NCBI RefSeq assembly: GCF_019393635.1
Contig: NC_057864.1
Span: 468,580,617-468,644,616, forward strand
DNA from: Dromiciops gliroides
Lineage: Eukaryota > Chordata > Mammalia > Microbiotheria > Microbiotheriidae
Length of the DNA stretch: 64,000 nucleotides
Direction of reading: 5' to 3'
In this document: positions 29,201 through 44,200 of the stretch, piece after piece
Position numbering within the stretch: position 1 is the stretch's first letter
Layout: each line of letters opens with the position of its first letter
Position numbers and translations under genes: made by a program
Notes under the pieces: generated by a model
Databases searched by the model: none
What the model was told of the DNA's origin: nothing
Seen by the model: the letters and a program-made list of their open reading frames with translations, nothing else

Positions 29201-32200
29201 AGACAGCAAAGTAGGGCTACGGTCACCAAGTCTGCATCCTTTCTGTGCCTTTGGGATCCCTTCTCTCTTACATATACCTGTGGATTGGGGTGCCTCCAGC
29301 ACGGACCTCCTCTGTGTACCCTTCTTTGGTCCAGTTTTGTGTTCTTTGAGTGGCATTCCTGCTTCCTCATGCAGTACACATCAGACACTAGGATGCTAGT
29401 CCAAAGGTGGTGGCCTCATTGGCCTTTATGATGTAAAGAGTCTGTGATAAAAGTCTTTACAAATAGCTTCCACTTCTGTCTGTTCTCCTCCCAATCCCAT
29501 CATTCCATGTCTTCAGGATGACTCAGCTCAGCCAGGCCTTTCTCCGCACTTTTCTTAATCTTGCCTCTCTCTCCACACCTCCTCACTGTCTTATGAGGCG
29601 ATACTGCTCATAATCTTCCACGATCCTCCTCCCTAAGATTTTACAAAGGCATTTATGTTCTAAACCAACATTGCTGTTAGCAGCCGAACGTATCTCTCGG
29701 TTTGGTCAGGAGATTAACTGTGCGCGGGCTGAGGTGGTCTACATTCTCTTGGCTTCCCCACTATGGCAACTTCTTTAGGAAAATGGTTAGAATCTGTTTC
29801 TGTTTCTCATTTGGGGGCATCGACAAACAGCTTATTGAAATAGGTCAGGTTGAATTTGTTTGTTTTAATTGAACTCTGCATTTTTCTTTTTATTCATTAT
29901 TCTGGTTTACATAAACATTTATCTTTGTTCTAAGAAGTTGAAGGCCTGACTATACACCACACCTGATTCAGGCCTGTATCCCAAATCAGCTACAATTAAT
30001 CTCCTGTCTGTTAAAATAGAATCTATTTCATTTTAAAATGTTATTTGGTATTTGGCATATACAGTAGTACCTCCCAACTCTACTTGAGAAAGTTATTTAG
30101 GCAGAGGTTCCTAACCTTTTTTGGGCCAGGGACACCTGTGACAATCTGGTGAAGCTTATGAACTCCTCAGAATAGTTTTTAAATGCATAAAATAAAATAG
30201 GAAAAAATAAAAAAGGAAACCAATCATGTTGAAAGTTATTAAAGTGTCTTTTTTTTAAAGTTCATAGACCCCAAGTTAATTCATCACATAAGAGTGAGGC
30301 TTCTGTGTAGTGTACAAACCTTTGGCTTCTTGTTTATTATTCCTAAATCATATTTTCCAACATGTTTTTCACCATCCTTCCCCACACTCACCTTGGTGAT
30401 ACCATCAAACACATCAAAGTGTATGTTGACTTAACTGGGGGGAGTGTCCCCTTCTATTCCCTCATCTTCTGCAAATCATTCGTGCGTGTGCTAGACATAA
30501 TTTCACAGTGATGTTGTCACAAATGCTTACAAAGAGCACCATTAATATAAGGTGGCCAAATGTCCTGGGAATTATCACTTGCAGTCTCTGGATGCTCAAT
30601 TGTCTTAGGCACTGTTTGTTTTCCCCAGGACTTGGGACCTATGGGGCTGATGTAAGCCATGTGGCCTGGATTTTTAAGCACACAGATAGCCTGTAGCCAT
30701 GGAAGACCAGAAGAACCAGACAGGCTGAATGCTTTTTTGGGGAATCTTATATCAATTTTTATCAAGAACGGAACAAAGCTCATCTGATTTCACTTCATTC
30801 CTAGAGGGGCTATTGTCTTTTCCGACCTGGGTACATTGGGACAAACAGAGAAATGGTGAGCTGAAGAAATATTCCTTTATGAGCATTAATAATTTTTAAA
30901 AAAATTATGTTTCCCTGATTCAATTTCTCAAGACCGAAATCTTGTGTTTGGGGGACACAAATCTGACCTAAAACATTTGGTATAGTCTTTGGGATGCGAG
31001 GAGATTGACAGTGAGCTCATGGCTTACTAAAAGAAGGAAAAGCAATGGGGAAGAACGCTGTCCTCCTACTGTCAGAAGGGCTGGATATTAGTCCCTGTAT
31101 TTGGTGGCTCTGGGTGATAAATCTATCGCTGGGACAAAGCTGCACACCCACAGCAGCTGGCCAACTGGGTTCAGTGGGAGAGTTAGCACAGGGATAAAAA
31201 TACCACTGGATTCATTGTTCCTTGGCTGTTCCTAACAGTCACCAGAAAGATGACCATGAAATGAGCAAAAATGAAATTCACTGTCTGAGCCAGTAATACT
31301 GCACAGGAGGTGGAGGATGAGTTCCTGGGATCTGTGACAGTGCGTTTGGGTGAAGGTGGAAGCAGCTGCATTACCCTTAATGATGCTGCAGGGGGCATCT
31401 GATGGGACTCTAAAACAACCCATTGCTCCAGAAAATTAAGAGATGTGGTTTGGGAAGAGGATGGGGACTGAAGTAAGGAATATTCTCCTTTTGCTGGTTC
31501 TTCCTGTTCATCTTGGCCCAAGCCAGACCTACCTGGAACCAAGAGAGCATATACTACCACTATCCCAAGGTGGACTTTGATAGAATTGGGAAAGGAGAGG
31601 AATGCTTGCCAGTTAAATACTGAGCGGAAGAGGCGGCTTCAGAGACTTGGCTAGCTGATTTCTGGCCAGTGGGACTGGACACTGACTTCTTTAGTGAAGC
31701 TGAGGTTTATGACCAAGGACCCTCCCGTCCCAGTCTATCTTAAGCTCCCATACAGCAGGGACAGGAGAGCTGCTGCCCCAGCTTCTGGTGGAAGTCTTGG
31801 CCCTCTAGGGATGAGCTCCCTACCCACCCCTTTACATTCTGAGGGCAGGCTGCTCACTAAAGGAAAGAGCCAAGTTCTTAACCGGTTAAACAAACCCCAG
31901 ATTCCTAGGAAGAGCCTATTTTGGAAGCCATTAGGGCCAAGCTCTGGGAAGGCTTCCTCCTCCCGCAGTGCAGTTACACTTCTCCAGGCAGAGCCCCCTG
32001 TATAGTGAGCAGGCTAGAGTGGTGCTACCCTCTTGTGTGCCTTGTTCTACCAGGACAAAGAGACCAGAGGGCTTTTCTAGGAAGGAGGTATGGATCTGAT
32101 TATTGACAACCAGCCTCGTAATTTCCCATTAGGAAATAGCAAAAGAAGAAAAAGGAGGAGAGCTTCAGCCCCAGCAGTTATTTACCCTCTACCACTCTTG

Positions 32201-35200
32201 TGTAACAATTGTCAAGGGTGCTCCCAAAACTCGTTCCCTTCTTTCCATAGGAAATCCCTGGGGATTCCATGGAGAAGGGCTTTAGGTGGTCAGCAAAAAG
32301 GCAACAAAGGGGGCAACTAGGTGGTGCAGTGGATAAAGTACCAGCTCTGGATTCAGAAGCACCTGAGTTCAAATCTAGCCTCAGACACTTGACACTAGCT
32401 GTGTGACCCTGGGCAAGTCATTTAACCCTCATTGTCCTGCAAAACAAACAAAAAGGGCGACAAAGACTCCTGTCTGGATCAAAATGGCAGGAGGACCAGG
32501 ACGAGGGGCCCCTATTACAGACATCTATCAGCCTGAGAATAGTGGGGGTGGAATTGCGGGGCATGTGGAGGTGGCTCTAAGTTCAGGCTGTTATTTTATC
32601 AGCTCAGGCCATGACAGGAGGGCAAGTTTATGGAAAGCTCCTTGATGTGCCCAAGGCTTCCTGCACTATGAGACTCTAGCAGCAGCACCTCCCTGGAGGG
32701 CATGGTGGAGATTTCTAAGTATGCCACAGACCGAGATCTTAATAGGATGGGCAGGGCTCAGGAATGTGCTGAGCCTGAACCTACTAAACCCTCCATGAAA
32801 AAAGCTGTTGACCTCTGAAGGGCAATCCTTTCAGAGCACCCGCCACTTCTCTCTCGTCAGTGCTGGCTGCCTCCTTATGATAACGTGGGTGCTAAAACGG
32901 CTTGGATGCCTCTCTGTATGGCTGGCTGGCTCAGTGTCCCTTGCTGGACTGGCAAGTGAGGCCCTCTTGTTGGGGCAGGAGAGGCTGGCTGGTGGCACTT
33001 GGCCGATGCCACCCAAAGGTGACCATTTCCATGGTGGGCAGGGTCCCGTCAGTATGTGCCAACAGTCATTGTTCTCTGGGTAGCTGAAATAATGCTGTCA
33101 ACAGCACTTGCTGCACCTCCCCTACTATGCTCGGACGTCTACATTCTATAATAAAAGAAAACCAGTCTGGGGTTTTTGGGCCTTCACTAAAAAGACTAAC
33201 TGCCCTGCCAAGGCAGCATCTGCCCTCCATCTCACACCAACCTTTTCCTATTGGGTGTTTAGGTAAAGCATTTCCCTGAAATCTAAGGTAGGCTTGGCAA
33301 TGGAGGAATAGCAGATTCTGACCACACAGGTAAAGTGAGGGGTGGGGGCAAGGCAGGAGGGTGCCCAATGAGGCCTTCTGTCTAGTGACAGATGTAACGA
33401 TTGGAATGACGCCACCTGCTGGAGACTTACTGTAGAAGAGTTCTGCCCATGAAGCGAAGGTCTTTGAGGGCAAGACCAGGAGTCTTTTCTTTGGTGTCAG
33501 GAAGTGACGCGGGCTAGTGGGAGGAGGAAGGAAGAGACTGGCGCTCAGTCTCGCTCTCTTTCCTCTGGACTCGGGTGGAGAGCGGAGCTAGAAATGTGCT
33601 CTCCCTTTAATAGATAGGAATCTAGGCCTTTCTCTCTCTTTACCAAATTCTTATTCTCCTTAATAAATGCTTAAAAGTCTAACTCTTGCTAAAGCTTATA
33701 ATTTATTGGCGACCACTCATTAAATATTTTAGACAGACTAGCTAGAATTTTAGCCCTTAACACAGATAAAGGTCAGGGGGTGCTCAGGGGATTTCATTAT
33801 ACTTGGAGCCAAAGAATGTGTTTTCACTGCCCGATAGGTGGATGTCTCTGTGAAGACAAAGTGGTGGCCACAGGAAGGGGGCCTACAACTCAGGGAGCCA
33901 ACCAGAAGGCAGGGAGGTGGTGGCCACAGGAGGAGTTCCAAGCCCGGGTCCGGAGCAGAAGCTGTACACCCTCAGCTTCTGCTTCCAGAGGGTATTTTCT
34001 GTAGATGGTTGGACCAAAAATGCCTTGGAATGCTTCTGCAGCTGGTGGCCAGATTTCTGGCTCAAGGGGCTTTCCTCTGGATATATCGACAATGAGCATG
34101 TGCTACCTACACTGACCTCACATCCGGTTTGGCGCTTCATCTGCCAGACTGTATGGCATACCTTATTCAGATCCTGAGGGAGTGGCTACAACAGTTTTCC
34201 TTCATAGAGATTTTCCTCTATCCCCCTACTTGGGTGTTCACCTTGTGGCTACACCAGGACCAAGACCCTGGAGTAGTAGAATGTCTTTGGCATTGACTAT
34301 CTGCTTTGCTCAGGTCTTGGGTCCAATGGGGAAAGATTAGGGTGCACGGCTTTAATGACTCGGTCTCCAGTCATGGAGACCTGGATGGGGATAGGGTAAA
34401 AAGGTCTTCCTGGGAAATCCTATATAAACAGGTATGAAGAAAGGAGGTTAGCTCCTCAGATTTGACAGCCGATTTATTACTGCATGGGTGCACCTCCCTC
34501 CATGGTGACCTGGACTGCTGTACCTGCATTCGTGGCTGGATGTATTTAATAAAAATGGATGTGAAGAGTCATTCTCTCCAGATCCTAAACTTGCACTTGC
34601 AGGGAGTGTGGACGTGATCTGAGACAATGATAAAAGCAACTCTACCAATTCCTTTCTTGTGAGTCACTCCTCCAAACAGCTACACTCTTCTTTTGTCTCC
34701 TGGTTTCATTTACATTTTATAAAAGGGACAATTTAGTTTCTCTAATATGTCAAGTGGCCAGTCCCTGATCTGAGTTTGCACCCTACCTCAAATCTTTAAT
34801 CACTGTGTGATTCTGGACAAATCACTCAATCTCCCTCAAGCTTAGTTTTGTCATCTGTAAAATGGGGAATCATAATAATAGGACCTACCTCACGTGGCGG
34901 CTGTGAGGCTCAAATGAGATAACATATAGAGTATTTTGCAAAGTTTAAAACTTGATATAAATGCTGACAGCTACATGCATAGTCACCAGTGAGCTGGTGT
35001 TTATAGCTATTTTTAACCGGGGATTCCCCTACCCCTCTGCCCTCTTTTCCAGCCACTCTGCATCCCTGTAGAAGAGGAAGGGGCTGCCTAGAGTGGAAGG
35101 CCATTTGGCCAGCCCCTTGGCCATTCGTCTCCTTGTCCTTACCTAAGCCGAGCCTCAGAAAGCACACACCATTTTGGCTGACGTGGCAGGGAGAATACGC

Positions 35201-38200
35201 CCTAACTTGAATGTGTTCTACTGAGCACAGCCTTGAGGAACTTCTGGGCATATGGATGTCACAGTCAGGACACCAGAGGAGAACTTAATACAGAGGAGGG
35301 GAAATGCTGAAAGGCCAGATGTCAAACTCTCAGGAGTGGTACTTGCTATTAGGAATCATTTGCACCAGATGATGAAAACACCTGAGACTCCCTATTAAAA
35401 ACCCACCATGTATTTGCTATGAACTGCATGATTGCAGATGCCTCCCCTAGTTTCAGATACCAGATCAGACTAGCGGCCTTCCCAGCCCAGCCCAGCCCAG
35501 CCCATCTCACCAGACACCCAAGGCAGTCATTTTGGGATGCTCTGCCTGCCCAGATTCTATTTTGTAAAGTGATCAGTGCACTGAGCAGGGACTTGTGGGG
35601 AACACGGTTCTCAAGATGTAAAACTGCTGCCTTGGAAAGAAACAAGAGCTAGAAACAAAGACAGATATAAGTGGTCAGGAAGGCTGTTTTCCAGGCCCAG
35701 GGAGGCCCTCACCTGTTGACGAGGGCCTGTCCTCCCAGGCCCACACAGGCGTCTGCCTGTGGTAATCTCCTTCGGAATGGACAGATGAGACGGAAGAAGG
35801 TCTTTCGGCTCCCAAGTAGCCTTGCCCAGGAATAGGTGATTTAGACTTCCTGCTGTTTGACTTGCCAATCAACTTCGCTTTGCCAACTCCCCCACCTGCA
35901 AGCAAGACGCATGAAAAAATCACTCTCGCTACCTCAGGGTTCTAAGATCCAAGTGCTCTTATGGCACACACACAGAATCTGAATACAAATGAAAGTAAAT
36001 CAGTCTAACAAAGCACTGAATTGCCTACAAATTTCCAGTCCTAAAAAAATGGGTGGCTTCCCTCATATCCCAGGGTCACTGGTCTGGGCCTAACTGAGAC
36101 CTTCTAAAAATCCATCCCAACTTCCATGGACATAAGTTTAAAAAACAAAAACAAACAAACAAACAAAACCCCTTTACCAGAATTAGGCGATGGGTTTGTC
36201 TCCTCTCTGCGTGTGTCACTGTTGCCCAACATGGCTGGGTTTGAACCAGCTGGTACTACTCCCAGAGGCTGTGGCAAGACAACTCCATGATCTTCTCCTT
36301 TGTCATCAAAGTTTCCCATGAGAGCCTTCCTTATAATGTCTTCTAGACCCAGATTACTGGCAGGATCCGCAAAAGAATGACCTCTAGAACTGACTGAGCC
36401 TGAAGAAAAAAAAAAAAAATCCAAGGATCTAATCAATGACTACAAGAAGACTGGGGCTAAGAGAGCAGCTCTCAGATGCCACCATCAGTATCCAAGCACC
36501 CCTGTCTATCTCTCTCCCAACAATTTATAAAAAGCAGCCCGGGGCCTGAGGGCTCACTGAGGTTTCTGCTTCTTTTCCTGAGTGACCCCCAATCACACCC
36601 AAACCAATGCTTGACATGACTCTTCCTAAAATCCTACCATGCTGTCCTCTGGTTTTCTTATACCAACAGTTCTTAACCTTCAGTGCATCATATACCCTTC
36701 TGGTGACACTCGGGTGAATCCTAAGGAGCCCTTTTCAAAATCATGTTTTAAAAACGAAGAAAACCAATTCTACTGAAATACAATTGTCTCTCTCTCTATA
36801 TATATATAAACATAAAAAGGTTCCTAAAGAATTGGTCTCTTCCTTCTCACCTTTAAAATGATTGATGTGGGGGCAGCTAGGTGGCGCAGTGGATAAAACA
36901 CCGGCCCTGGATTCAAGAGTACCCGAGTTCAAATCTGGCCTCGGACACTTGACACTTACTAGCTGTGTGACCCTGGGCAAGTCACTTAACCCCCATTGCC
37001 CCACCAAAAAAAAAAAAATTAAAAAAAAATTAAATGATTGATGTGCCATTTTTCCAAGCTAATGATTCTCAGTTGGTTCATTTCCACTACCTTATTAATT
37101 TAGGGGATAACTGTGTAGCCTCTAAATTCAATGGTTCCAGGTTCATGAGATTTAGAGGTGAAAGGAATTTAAAAGATTATTTATTACCTTGTCCAATTAA
37201 CCCCCTTAATTTACAGATATGATAATAAAGGTTCAGAGAGGTCAGGTGACTTTCCAAGGTCACATAAATAGGATCATAAGACCTTATCTATGGGTTAAAT
37301 GGGGTCAACTAGTCTGACTTTCTCATTGTACAGATGAAGAAACAGACCCATAAAGGTTAAAAGAAGTCTAAAGTCACATAGAAAATTAGCAGTACAAGAC
37401 ATAAAATGATTAGTTTTCAATTATAGAAAAATTAATGTTTTTTGCATAAATAAAACCAATGCAGTCAAAATTAGAAGAGTAGGAAATTGGGGGGGGGGGA
37501 GAATCTGCATTAAGTTTCCTCCGATAAAGGTCTCATTTATAATACATAGAAAACTGAGCCAAATTCATAAAAATAGGAACTATTTCCCAAATAACACTTT
37601 TGGGGGGCACGTCAACGAGGGGCAATGGGGTTAAGTGACTTGCCCAGGGTCACACAGCTACTAAATGTCAAGTGTCTGAGGCTGGATTTGAATTCAGGTC
37701 CTCCTGAATCCAGGGCTGGTGCTTTATGCACTGCACCACCTAGCTGCCCCCCCAAATACTACATTTTCAAAGGATATGTACAGGCAATTCTCAGAGAGAA
37801 AAAAAACTTAAGGTCTCAAAAGACATGAAAAAATGCTCTAAATCACTAATATTGGATATATGCAAATTAAAACAAATTTGAGGTACCACCTCCCACCTCT
37901 GAGATAGGCTAACATGACAGGAAAAGAAAAACAAATGCTGAAGGAAATGTAGAAAAGCAGGGTCACTGATGTCCTGTTGGTGGAATTGTTAACTAGTCCA
38001 ACCATTCTGAACAATTTGGAATTATGTCCAAAAGGCTATAAAACTGCCTATCTTTTGATCCAGCAAAACCTCTATTAGATTTATATCCTAAGGTGATTTA
38101 AAAAAAGAAAAAGAAAAAGGAAAAGGACTTAAATGTACAAAAATGTTTATAGCAGCTCTTTTGTGGCTGCAGGGAGTTGGAAACTGAGGGGATGCCTGTC

Positions 38201-41200
38201 AATTAGGGAATGGTTAAGCAAGTTACGGTATAAGATTGGGCTGGAAGAAATGATGAAGGGGATGCCTTTGGAAAAACCATGAACTGATGCAAAGTGAAGT
38301 GAGCAGAACCAAGAGAAGACTGTACACAGTAGCAGCAACACTGTACGATGATTACTTGGGAATGACTTAGCTCTTCTCAGCAGTACAATGATCCCCCACA
38401 ACACCAAGGGACTCAGGATGTAAAATGCTCTCCAACTCTAGAGATAGAACTGAGGTTCTCAGAGGGCAGAATTTTCCTTGCTCGTCCCCCCTCCCCCCCG
38501 GGTTGGGAGGAGGGGAAATAATGGATGCAGAACATGGCTAGTACAAAAATGTTTTGTGTGACTTAATATATATAATGGGTATTGTATTTCTTCCCTCTTG
38601 GATGAGGGGCAGAGGGAACTGAATATAAAAATGAAATTAAAAATAAAAGCCATTAAGTGGTAGTAAGTAGCAGGGTCAAGGTTTGAACTTAGATCAGGTC
38701 CAAATTCAGTGTGTTTCCTGTTGTACCACATTGAGCCTCAGCTAAAAGACTGAGTTTTCATTATCTGTCTCACCTGAGGTAGTGACTGCTGGCAGATTAA
38801 AAATTTCAGTTCCTGGCTGAGCAGCTGCTGGAATGGAACATCAGAGATTCAAGTTCACTATCTGGAACCAATCATGCACATCAAAACAGATAACAAATAC
38901 TCAAAAGCTTTCCTGCTTCAGGGTCAGAGCCTTTCCTCTCCACCCTCAAGTGCACATTTCTCATTATAGGTACCACTTAGGGTACTGACAATCTTTAAAA
39001 GTTTCCACCTGGATCATTCTTTTACCACTACAAACACAGTCATTTGCTCTTTAGTAATTCTTCCTTAATTACAAAATTCTAAAAACCATTGGTTGGGTTG
39101 AGAGATGAGAGAGAAAATATGCTTTCCAGTATGTCACCACTAGTACATTTGAGATCTACAGTTTCTTTTTCAGCTAATAAAATAAGTCCCACTTACCCAT
39201 GTCAGAGTCACCTCCACCAGAGGAGTTCAACTTACGAAAAATTTCCTGCTTCTTTGATTTCACCATGGGTGAAGTGTTTTCCAGCTTGGTGAAGAAGGAA
39301 GGCAGGTAGCTTATGCTTCCTGGCGAGCGGGAATCATTCCTACAAGGAAGCCCATGATGTCATGTTACTGCAGCCCTGCCCCCGACAGGTATCCAGGAAC
39401 CTCTCGTGGAGAAGAGGGATACAGCACCAAGAAAAGCTGCCTGTCTATAAAGGACTGGCTGTTACTAATGCTCCCAAGGCAGAGATTAGCCTTGGTTTCT
39501 TAAATGGATTACAGGCTAGAAGGGAACTCTGGGGTGAAATAAACTGATAAAAGCCCCCAGGTTGGAACAGAGGCAGAGCCAGAATCTGAACTCGATTCTC
39601 TGCCTCGACACCCAGGGCTCTTCCCACTGTACCACACTGTCACAACCATCTGAGGATACAATCCCCACCCACCACCCTCCCTTGCCCAGCTCTCATCTGA
39701 TCAATTCTCACAAAGGTCTTGAAAACTCCTCAGGTACAATGTTAATTCAAGCTTTGTGCAAACGATTTTCTCCATAGGAAAGATGCTCCTCAGGAGAAAC
39801 TGTTGGTGAAACTAGAACTCTAGGACCATCTCCCCACCTGGGGCTAGATAGTATGTGTTGTAATGATCACCTGAGGCCTCTAACAGATGAACTGCAGTGG
39901 GAGAAAGGTAAAACTCAGTCTCTGTATGGATCGAAATTTTACTAGGATCCCTTACAAACTGGCATCTGATTTTGGTCAAATTTCTGTCAGGCCCGAAAGG
40001 AGAACATGACCTGATGACCCCCAGGGACAAGAAGGAGACCTGAACATTCTAACCCGAGACGGGGGACAGAAGAAGGAATCCCACAGTCTAGGAGGAAGGA
40101 TTACATGGAGCTCTTTAATGAAGCCATAAAAAGGAAGGGGATTGGTTAGCTTCAAAAAGAAAGAACACTAGGATTTTTAAAACCAGAACAACCCTTTAAG
40201 TATTCTGTAGTCTACAGATGATGAAATCAAGTCCTTACAGAGGAATAAACAGGATCCTGCATTACAAATAAGCCTTTCATTCATTCATGGTTGACTGACA
40301 GAATAAAAGAGACCATGCCCACACAAAGCTTGCAGTCTAGTGGGGACATAAAACAGGACGGTTAGCCACATTAATAGAGGGCTTGATTTCCCCCATTTTA
40401 CAGATGAAGAGAATGAGGCCCAGAGAATGCAGATGACCAGAGAGGACTCGGCAGGCAGAAGCAGGTCTCTGATTCCGAATGCAGCTGCCCACTCAGCATG
40501 ACGGCCCGTGCGCCTGTGTTCAGCTCCTTTAGGGTACAGTAAGGGAGGCACCAAGGGGAAGGAAGTCCCGAGAAGCAAGAGAAGAACGACTGTGGCCGAG
40601 GGAGAATCTGCTGAGCTTGTGGCCCCTTCCTCAGCCTGCGCTCTGGGCTCACCTCTGTTCCGCAGGCACTGCGTTCTGAGACAGAAGCAGCATGTTGTCC
40701 TGCTTCTCATGAGCGACTGGAACTTGAGGTGGGGAGATTGGCTCGTAGGGTTCTGACGAGACATGACTTCTTTCTGGAGATTTTCCAGGCCTGAGATTAT
40801 AAGATGCACATCATCAGAAAAGAGCAAAAGCCACCAAGCCTCATGCCTCCGTGAAGCCACCTGCTGCTGCCTTGGGGAGCCATGACACCCAACTATGTCA
40901 CGGGCCAAAGACCTTCTGCCTTATCTGTCACTGTTACCTAATGACGGACAGCACTGGGAACAGTCCTGAATGCTTAGGAAGGAGGAGAAAGGGTCCTCCC
41001 CAATGCTCCTGCCCTCTTTCGTCGCGAGGCCTTCCTCTCTGGTAGCCCCAGGAAGACCTTTTCTACTGACCACTGTGTTTTCCATGATCCATTAACAAAC
41101 CCTCTCTTGAATCTAATTTAAGTCTTCCTGTCTACTAAAGGTCAAAGGTAAAGATAGTCATTATGATTTGAACATTATTGGCTGGGGGCAAGGGGGTGGT

Positions 41201-44200
41201 GGAGAGAAGGTATGAGAACATTCACCCAGTAAGCAGCTCCTCCTACACAGAACCAAAGTTTTGTTTCTAGGTCAGGTTGTGCAAGAGTTGACAAAGGAAA
41301 GAAAACCCTTCATAAAAAGCTCTTCTGGAACACCAAGTCTCTGACTGGGAAGGCCAAGTGCTTGCTGCCTTTAACAAGCCTTTCCACCCCACTTAACCTT
41401 TTTGTGGCATGTCAACTGGACTCCAAAGGCAACAGGCCAAAAAGGGCCCCGTTGGAGAGGGGTGAGCTATTACATTTCTCAGCACAAGACACCTAGTTTC
41501 CCTGTCCTTCCTCATCAGTGGCTATACAAAAACACATTAAAAAAAAAAATCAAGGCCTGAATAAGCACAACAAATGGGATGAGAAAAGGCACATGAATCA
41601 TCCAAAACAATGACTAAATCTTCCCAACCCCAACCCCACTTAAAATAAATTAAAGGTAATAATTTAACTAATCATCATCTCTGTGGTCCCTTTTCTGGTC
41701 ACATAAGAACTACCAAAAAGATGTGGACTTTGAAGTGTGGCAACAACAGCCACCAAGGACATCTGCTGAGAAGGCAAGATATGGACAGGTGCACTCACTT
41801 TTAATATGGGTAAGTTATTCCGGCATAGAGCCTGTACAAATTCTTTACCTTGCCCTGGATTTATCAGAAACATTTTCAGGAGACACCCTGGAGCCAGGCC
41901 GTGGATGAAGGACTGCTTGAGGCTGGGATTCTGGACTGTAACGGCTCGATGTTTTTGCCCTCCCAGGAGTAGATACTAAAGGAGATGCTGAATTCTGGAA
42001 TGTAGAAGTAGGAGGCTGCTGGGAAGCCTGCGAGGCAACTTGGTTTCTAGCAAAATCTTGTGTAATAATTTGCTGTTAATGGGGAAAGAAGGAGGTGGTT
42101 AAGCATCTGTAACACACCCATGCATTCTAACAGAAGGATTTGGTATTTGGAGGTAAAAAAAAGCTGGGAGGGAGTGGGGGGCGTGTGGGTGGGAGGAATG
42201 GATGCACAGGAAGAGAGAAGGAGCCTCGACAAACTCTAGGCATCCTTGCTGGAGCCTCCCCTTAGGAACAAGTCAGAACACCCACCAACCCTGGCAGGAA
42301 GCACTGCGAGGAGCTTACACAGATATGGTCGGCAAGCGTGATGAGACGATGGGTCCGGGGAACCTGTCCCATTCCCTCTGCTTGGGAAGAAGGTGGTGCT
42401 GGCGGCAGCTGCTGCTGCTGCGGCGATGGAGACTCTTGTTGGGTCCGAAATCGAGGCAGCGATCCGTCATACTGTCTGCTGGGATCACCTGATGTGGGAC
42501 ATCAAGGGGGGGGGGGGGGTGTCAGCGAGGACTTTCTCCCAGTGCTAATAATGATCAGAGATTAAGCTAACTTCAGAGGTGTCTCTGCAAAGAACCTGAC
42601 CCTTAATTCACAAAACATGGAAAACTATTTTCACCCACAGAATGATGACTACAACATAAAGTGAAGTGTAGCAGGTGTCAGAAGCAGGGTCCAAGAAGAG
42701 AACCAAGCTGATCTTAACAACCAGTGTTTGTCTCTTCTTATATCGCAATGTCAAGGGTTCACTAAAGAAAATGAGAAACCAATGTTTCTTCACTTAGTTA
42801 TTTTCCATAGTGTATCTACCTAAGTTTCCAAATTCATTCTAAAATTAAAAAAAAACATATTTAAATTTTTCAGAAGCAAAGAGTTTACTGAAAGGTAACA
42901 ATCAGAAACAAAGACCAATTTGAACATTTGTAACCAATGCTAAAAATGAAGAGCATCTAACCAGCACACAAAAGTAAACTGGTGGGGCAGCTAGGTGGCG
43001 CAGTGGATAGAGCACCGGCCCTGGAGTCAGGAGGACCTGAGTTCAAATCCGGCCTCAGACACTTAACACTTACTAGCTGTGTGACCCTGGGTAAGTCACT
43101 TAACCCCAATTGCCTCACTTAAAAAAAAAAAAAAAAGTAAACTGGTAGGCGTGAGCTCTCTAATGTTCAAAAGCCAGTGATTCACAGGAAGTCTCTTCTT
43201 CTGTTGTTCTTCCTAACCGACAAATGCTCATGCTTTGTGATGCTGGTCAGGCAATAAACACCAAGGGCTGAAGTCTTCCACAAGGCTCACCTTCTGCAGG
43301 GCTTGTCTTTGCAGCCTCCTGTGGGTAGGCCTGGATTTTTTCTTGGGGTGGTGCTGGCGAGCTGGCAGGGCTTATCACCTCAATAGCATCTCCGGGTGGT
43401 TCATATCGATGAGATGACACTTCAAGAAAGGGGATGCAGATTGTTGGAAAACAAATCATAGAAATGTAACAGAGCAAAATATTTTCACCCTGCCCACAAA
43501 TTTCAGTGGGGAAAAAGAAAGCGCTCCATTCCCCTGGTGATTCCCCTTAATTCAGAAAGCTGTACAATTAATGAAACAGAAGAAAGCAACAGGTCTGCTT
43601 TTTAAAGATGTCTTTACCACAATTAATAACAAATATTTTCCTTTAAGGTAAAAAGCACAAGGGATACCACCATTGTCATCATTTTGTGAGTCCTTTAAAC
43701 AGGCTGATAAAAGGCCAAGAGAAGAACAGCAATACTATCCTGGGAAAGATGCCTCAGTGAAGTACTTTTTAGACTGGGTAACACAGGCATAGGCTTTGAG
43801 AGCTGAATGCCTACTTCTGATGGTCTGGTGTGATGCACACAATTCACCTTCCTTAGAAAGATTTACTTTCTAAGTAAATACACTGCTTCTCTGACATGGT
43901 ACCTGAAAAGCTTTCTGTAAGCATTTCTGTAGACAACTGGAATGAGGCTTACTACAGTCACTTCACATCAATACCAAAGTATTGTGTAAAGCCAAGGAAA
44001 TTTATGGAAATGTCTGGGAATACTTGGAGGAACTCCAATGGGCGTTTTGGGCAAGAAAAAAAGATGGTGGGGCAGCTAAGTGGCACAGTAGATAAAGCAC
44101 TGGCCCTGGATTCAGGAGGACCTCAATTGGAATCTGGCCTTAGACACTTGACATTTACTAGCTGTGTGACCCTGGGCAAGTCACTGAACCCCAACTGCCT

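Larger units (their letters stand above)
26234..35712 (-). other. NCOR1 last intron (9.5 kb)
   Basis: Contains an L2 end, one hAT-like element, one young SINE and a solo LTR (listed separately). Around 26990-27075 is a short repeat-like piece (TTTTGCAAAGCACTTTCTTC). The stretches 27100-28500, 28853-30100, 30290-32290 and 33767-34790 are otherwise unassigned, with no supported exon on either strand. Confidence 0.5.

Noticed and set aside
40285-40908. 207-residue minus-strand frame
   Set aside because: Overlaps NCOR1 exon 40653-40790 in a different frame from the homologous one; the rest is intron and MIR-type repeat.
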